Assembly: GCF_025905425.1 (NCBI RefSeq)
Contig: NZ_CP109603.1
Span: 470,001 to 534,000, forward strand
Direction of reading: 5' to 3'
Length of the DNA stretch: 64,000 nt
Source of the DNA: Pseudomonas putida
Lineage (GTDB): Bacteria > Pseudomonadota > Gammaproteobacteria > Pseudomonadales > Pseudomonadaceae
Below the pieces are notes generated by a model. That model had not been told where the DNA came from. It saw only the letters and a program-made list of their open reading frames with translations, and made no database searches. This document shows, in pieces, positions 63,123-64,000 of this stretch. How positions within the stretch are numbered: position 1 is the stretch's first letter; each line of letters starts with the position of its first letter. The position numbers were made by a program, and so were the translations under genes.

Positions 63123-64000
63123 TGCAACAGCGAGAGCCATCCGCCTCGGAAAGCTACTTCTGGCCCAGTGTCTGGGCCATCGGCCTGCATGTGCTGGTGT
63201 TCGCCATGCTGTTCGTCAGTTTTGCCATGACGCCTGAACTGCCGCCTTCCAAGCCGATCGTCCAAGCTACCCTGTATCAGCTCAAGTCCAAGAGCCAGGC
63301 GACTACCCAGACCAATCAGAAGATTGCCGGGGAAGCGAAGAAAACCGCCTCGCGCCAGACCGAAGTCGAGCAGCTTGAACAGAAGAAGGTCGAGCAAGAG
63401 GCCGTGAAGGCCGCGGAACAAAAGAAAGCCGACGCCGCTCAAAAGGCCGAGGAGGCTCGCGAGGCTGCCGAGGCCAAGAAGGCTGAGGCCGCCGAGGCCA
63501 AGAAAGCTGAAGCCGCCGAAGCCAAGAAGGCTGAGGAAGCTGCCAAGGCCACCGAGGCCAAGAAAGCCGCCGAAGCCAAGAAAGCCGAGGAGGCGAAGAA
63601 GGCCGCCGAGAAGCAACAGGCCGACATCGCCAAGAAAAAGGCTGAGGAAGAGGCCAAGAAGAAAGCCGCCGAGGACGCCAAGAAAGAGGCTGCCGAGGAA
63701 GCGAAAAAACAAGCCGCCGAGGACGCCAAGAAAAAGGCAGCCGAAGAGGCCAAGAAGAAAGCAGCCGAGGACGCCAAGAAGAAAGCGGCGGCCGAGGATG
63801 CGAAGAAGAAGGCAGCTGAAGAGGCCAAGAAAAAGGCCGCGGCAGACGCCCAGAAGAAAAAGGCACAGGAAGCGGCCCGCAAGTCGGCGGAAGACAAGAA
63901 AGCCCAGGCCCTGGCCGAGCTGTTGTCCGACACCACCGAGCGGCAGCAGGCACTGGCTGATGAGCAAGGCGACCAGGTGGCCGGCAGTTTCGACGACCTG
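63122..64000 (+). CDS. tolA: Tol-Pal system protein TolA, 5' part (cut by window end)
   Basis: 293 codons are present and the frame is open at the window end. A membrane helix at about 16-38 precedes a very long Ala/Lys/Glu-rich helical stretch (about 60-265) made of near-repeats of AEEAKKKAAED. The globular C-terminal domain that binds TolB/Pal lies beyond. The start codon overlaps the tolR stop by 1 bp. Confidence 0.93.
   Translation, partial: MQQREPSASESYFWPSVWAIGLHVLVFAMLFVSFAMTPELPPSKPIVQATLYQLKSKSQATTQTNQKIAGEAKKTASRQTEVEQLEQKKVEQEAVKAAEQKKADAAQKAEEAREAAEAKKAEAAEAKKAEAAEAKKAEEAAKATEAKKAAEAKKAEEAKKAAEKQQADIAKKKAEEEAKKKAAEDAKKEAAEEAKKQAAEDAKKKAAEEAKKKAAEDAKKKAAAEDAKKKAAEEAKKKAAADAQKKKAQEAARKSAEDKKAQALAELLSDTTERQQALADEQGDQVAGSFDDL

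Noticed and set aside
63303..63967. Long leucine-, serine- and phenylalanine-rich frames on the minus strand opposite tolA
   Set aside because: Antisense of the Ala/Lys/Glu repeat region of TolA; low-complexity artefacts.

Overview
The window looks like chromosomal DNA of a fluorescent Pseudomonas, most likely of the P. putida group. This rests on high-GC codon use, REP-type palindromes, the local orders oprH-phoP-phoQ, mprF-virJ and ruvC-ruvA-ruvB-ybgC-tolQ-tolR-tolA, and a uronate dehydrogenase that closely matches my memory of the P. putida enzyme. It is mostly core genome. Accessory character is clearest around 18.1-20.0 kb (an AT-rich leader and a HipBA-type module) and 22.1-22.4 kb (a relE remnant and a REP pair).

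Layout. 1-2.06 kb: 3' part of a 23S rRNA gene, the 5S gene and a terminator. 2.3-8.4 kb: an acetolactate-synthase-like enzyme, a UPF0149 protein, a glutathione transferase, a three-module redox fusion and a LysR regulator. 8.6-17.9 kb: a hexuronate/aldarate block with an MFS permease, aldose epimerase, DMT exporter, TRAP transporter, SMP-30 lactonase, uronate dehydrogenase and an OprD-type porin. 18.4-22.3 kb: HipBA, a MocR regulator divergent from a GNAT gene, and the relE remnant. 22.5-27.9 kb: nrdB and nrdA (class Ia ribonucleotide reductase). 27.9-36.3 kb: an RstAB-like two-component system, phosphopantetheinyl transferase, dienelactone hydrolase, oprH-phoP-phoQ and dctA. 36.3-46.4 kb: trmO, yehS, a degenerate pseudouridine synthase, a GNAT gene, rimO, kup and virJ/mprF. 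46.6-49.5 kb: three initiator tRNA genes, dinB and a lipoprotein gene. 49.5-58.1 kb: proS, oprD, a HIT gene, slyX, a membrane/cold-shock fusion, dps, a ribbon-helix-helix gene, an fmdB-type gene and aspS. 58.2-64 kb: yebC, ruvCAB, ybgC and tolQRA, with tolA cut by the window end.

How the genes work together. In the uronate block a porin, a TRAP system and an MFS permease would bring in uronic or aldaric acids. The epimerase would supply the right anomer, Udh oxidises the uronate to a lactone, and the SMP-30 protein opens it to an aldarate. Three promoters of this block carry the same GTTGT-N3-ACAAC palindrome, of the form bound by FadR-type GntR repressors, although no such regulator is encoded in the window.

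Other regulatory signals can be read directly. There are pairs of NrdR-like boxes 31 bp apart in front of both nrdB and nrdA, and a perfect DnaA box upstream of nrdA. oprH is preceded by four GTTCAG repeats at exact 11-bp steps, like a PhoP box. A sigma-54 promoter with two phased dyads precedes dctA, and a LexA box precedes dinB. I see no CRISPR array, prophage or insertion sequence. The strongest leads are the FadR-type operator set, the split NrdR control of nrdA and nrdB, and the RluF-like protein lacking its catalytic aspartate.
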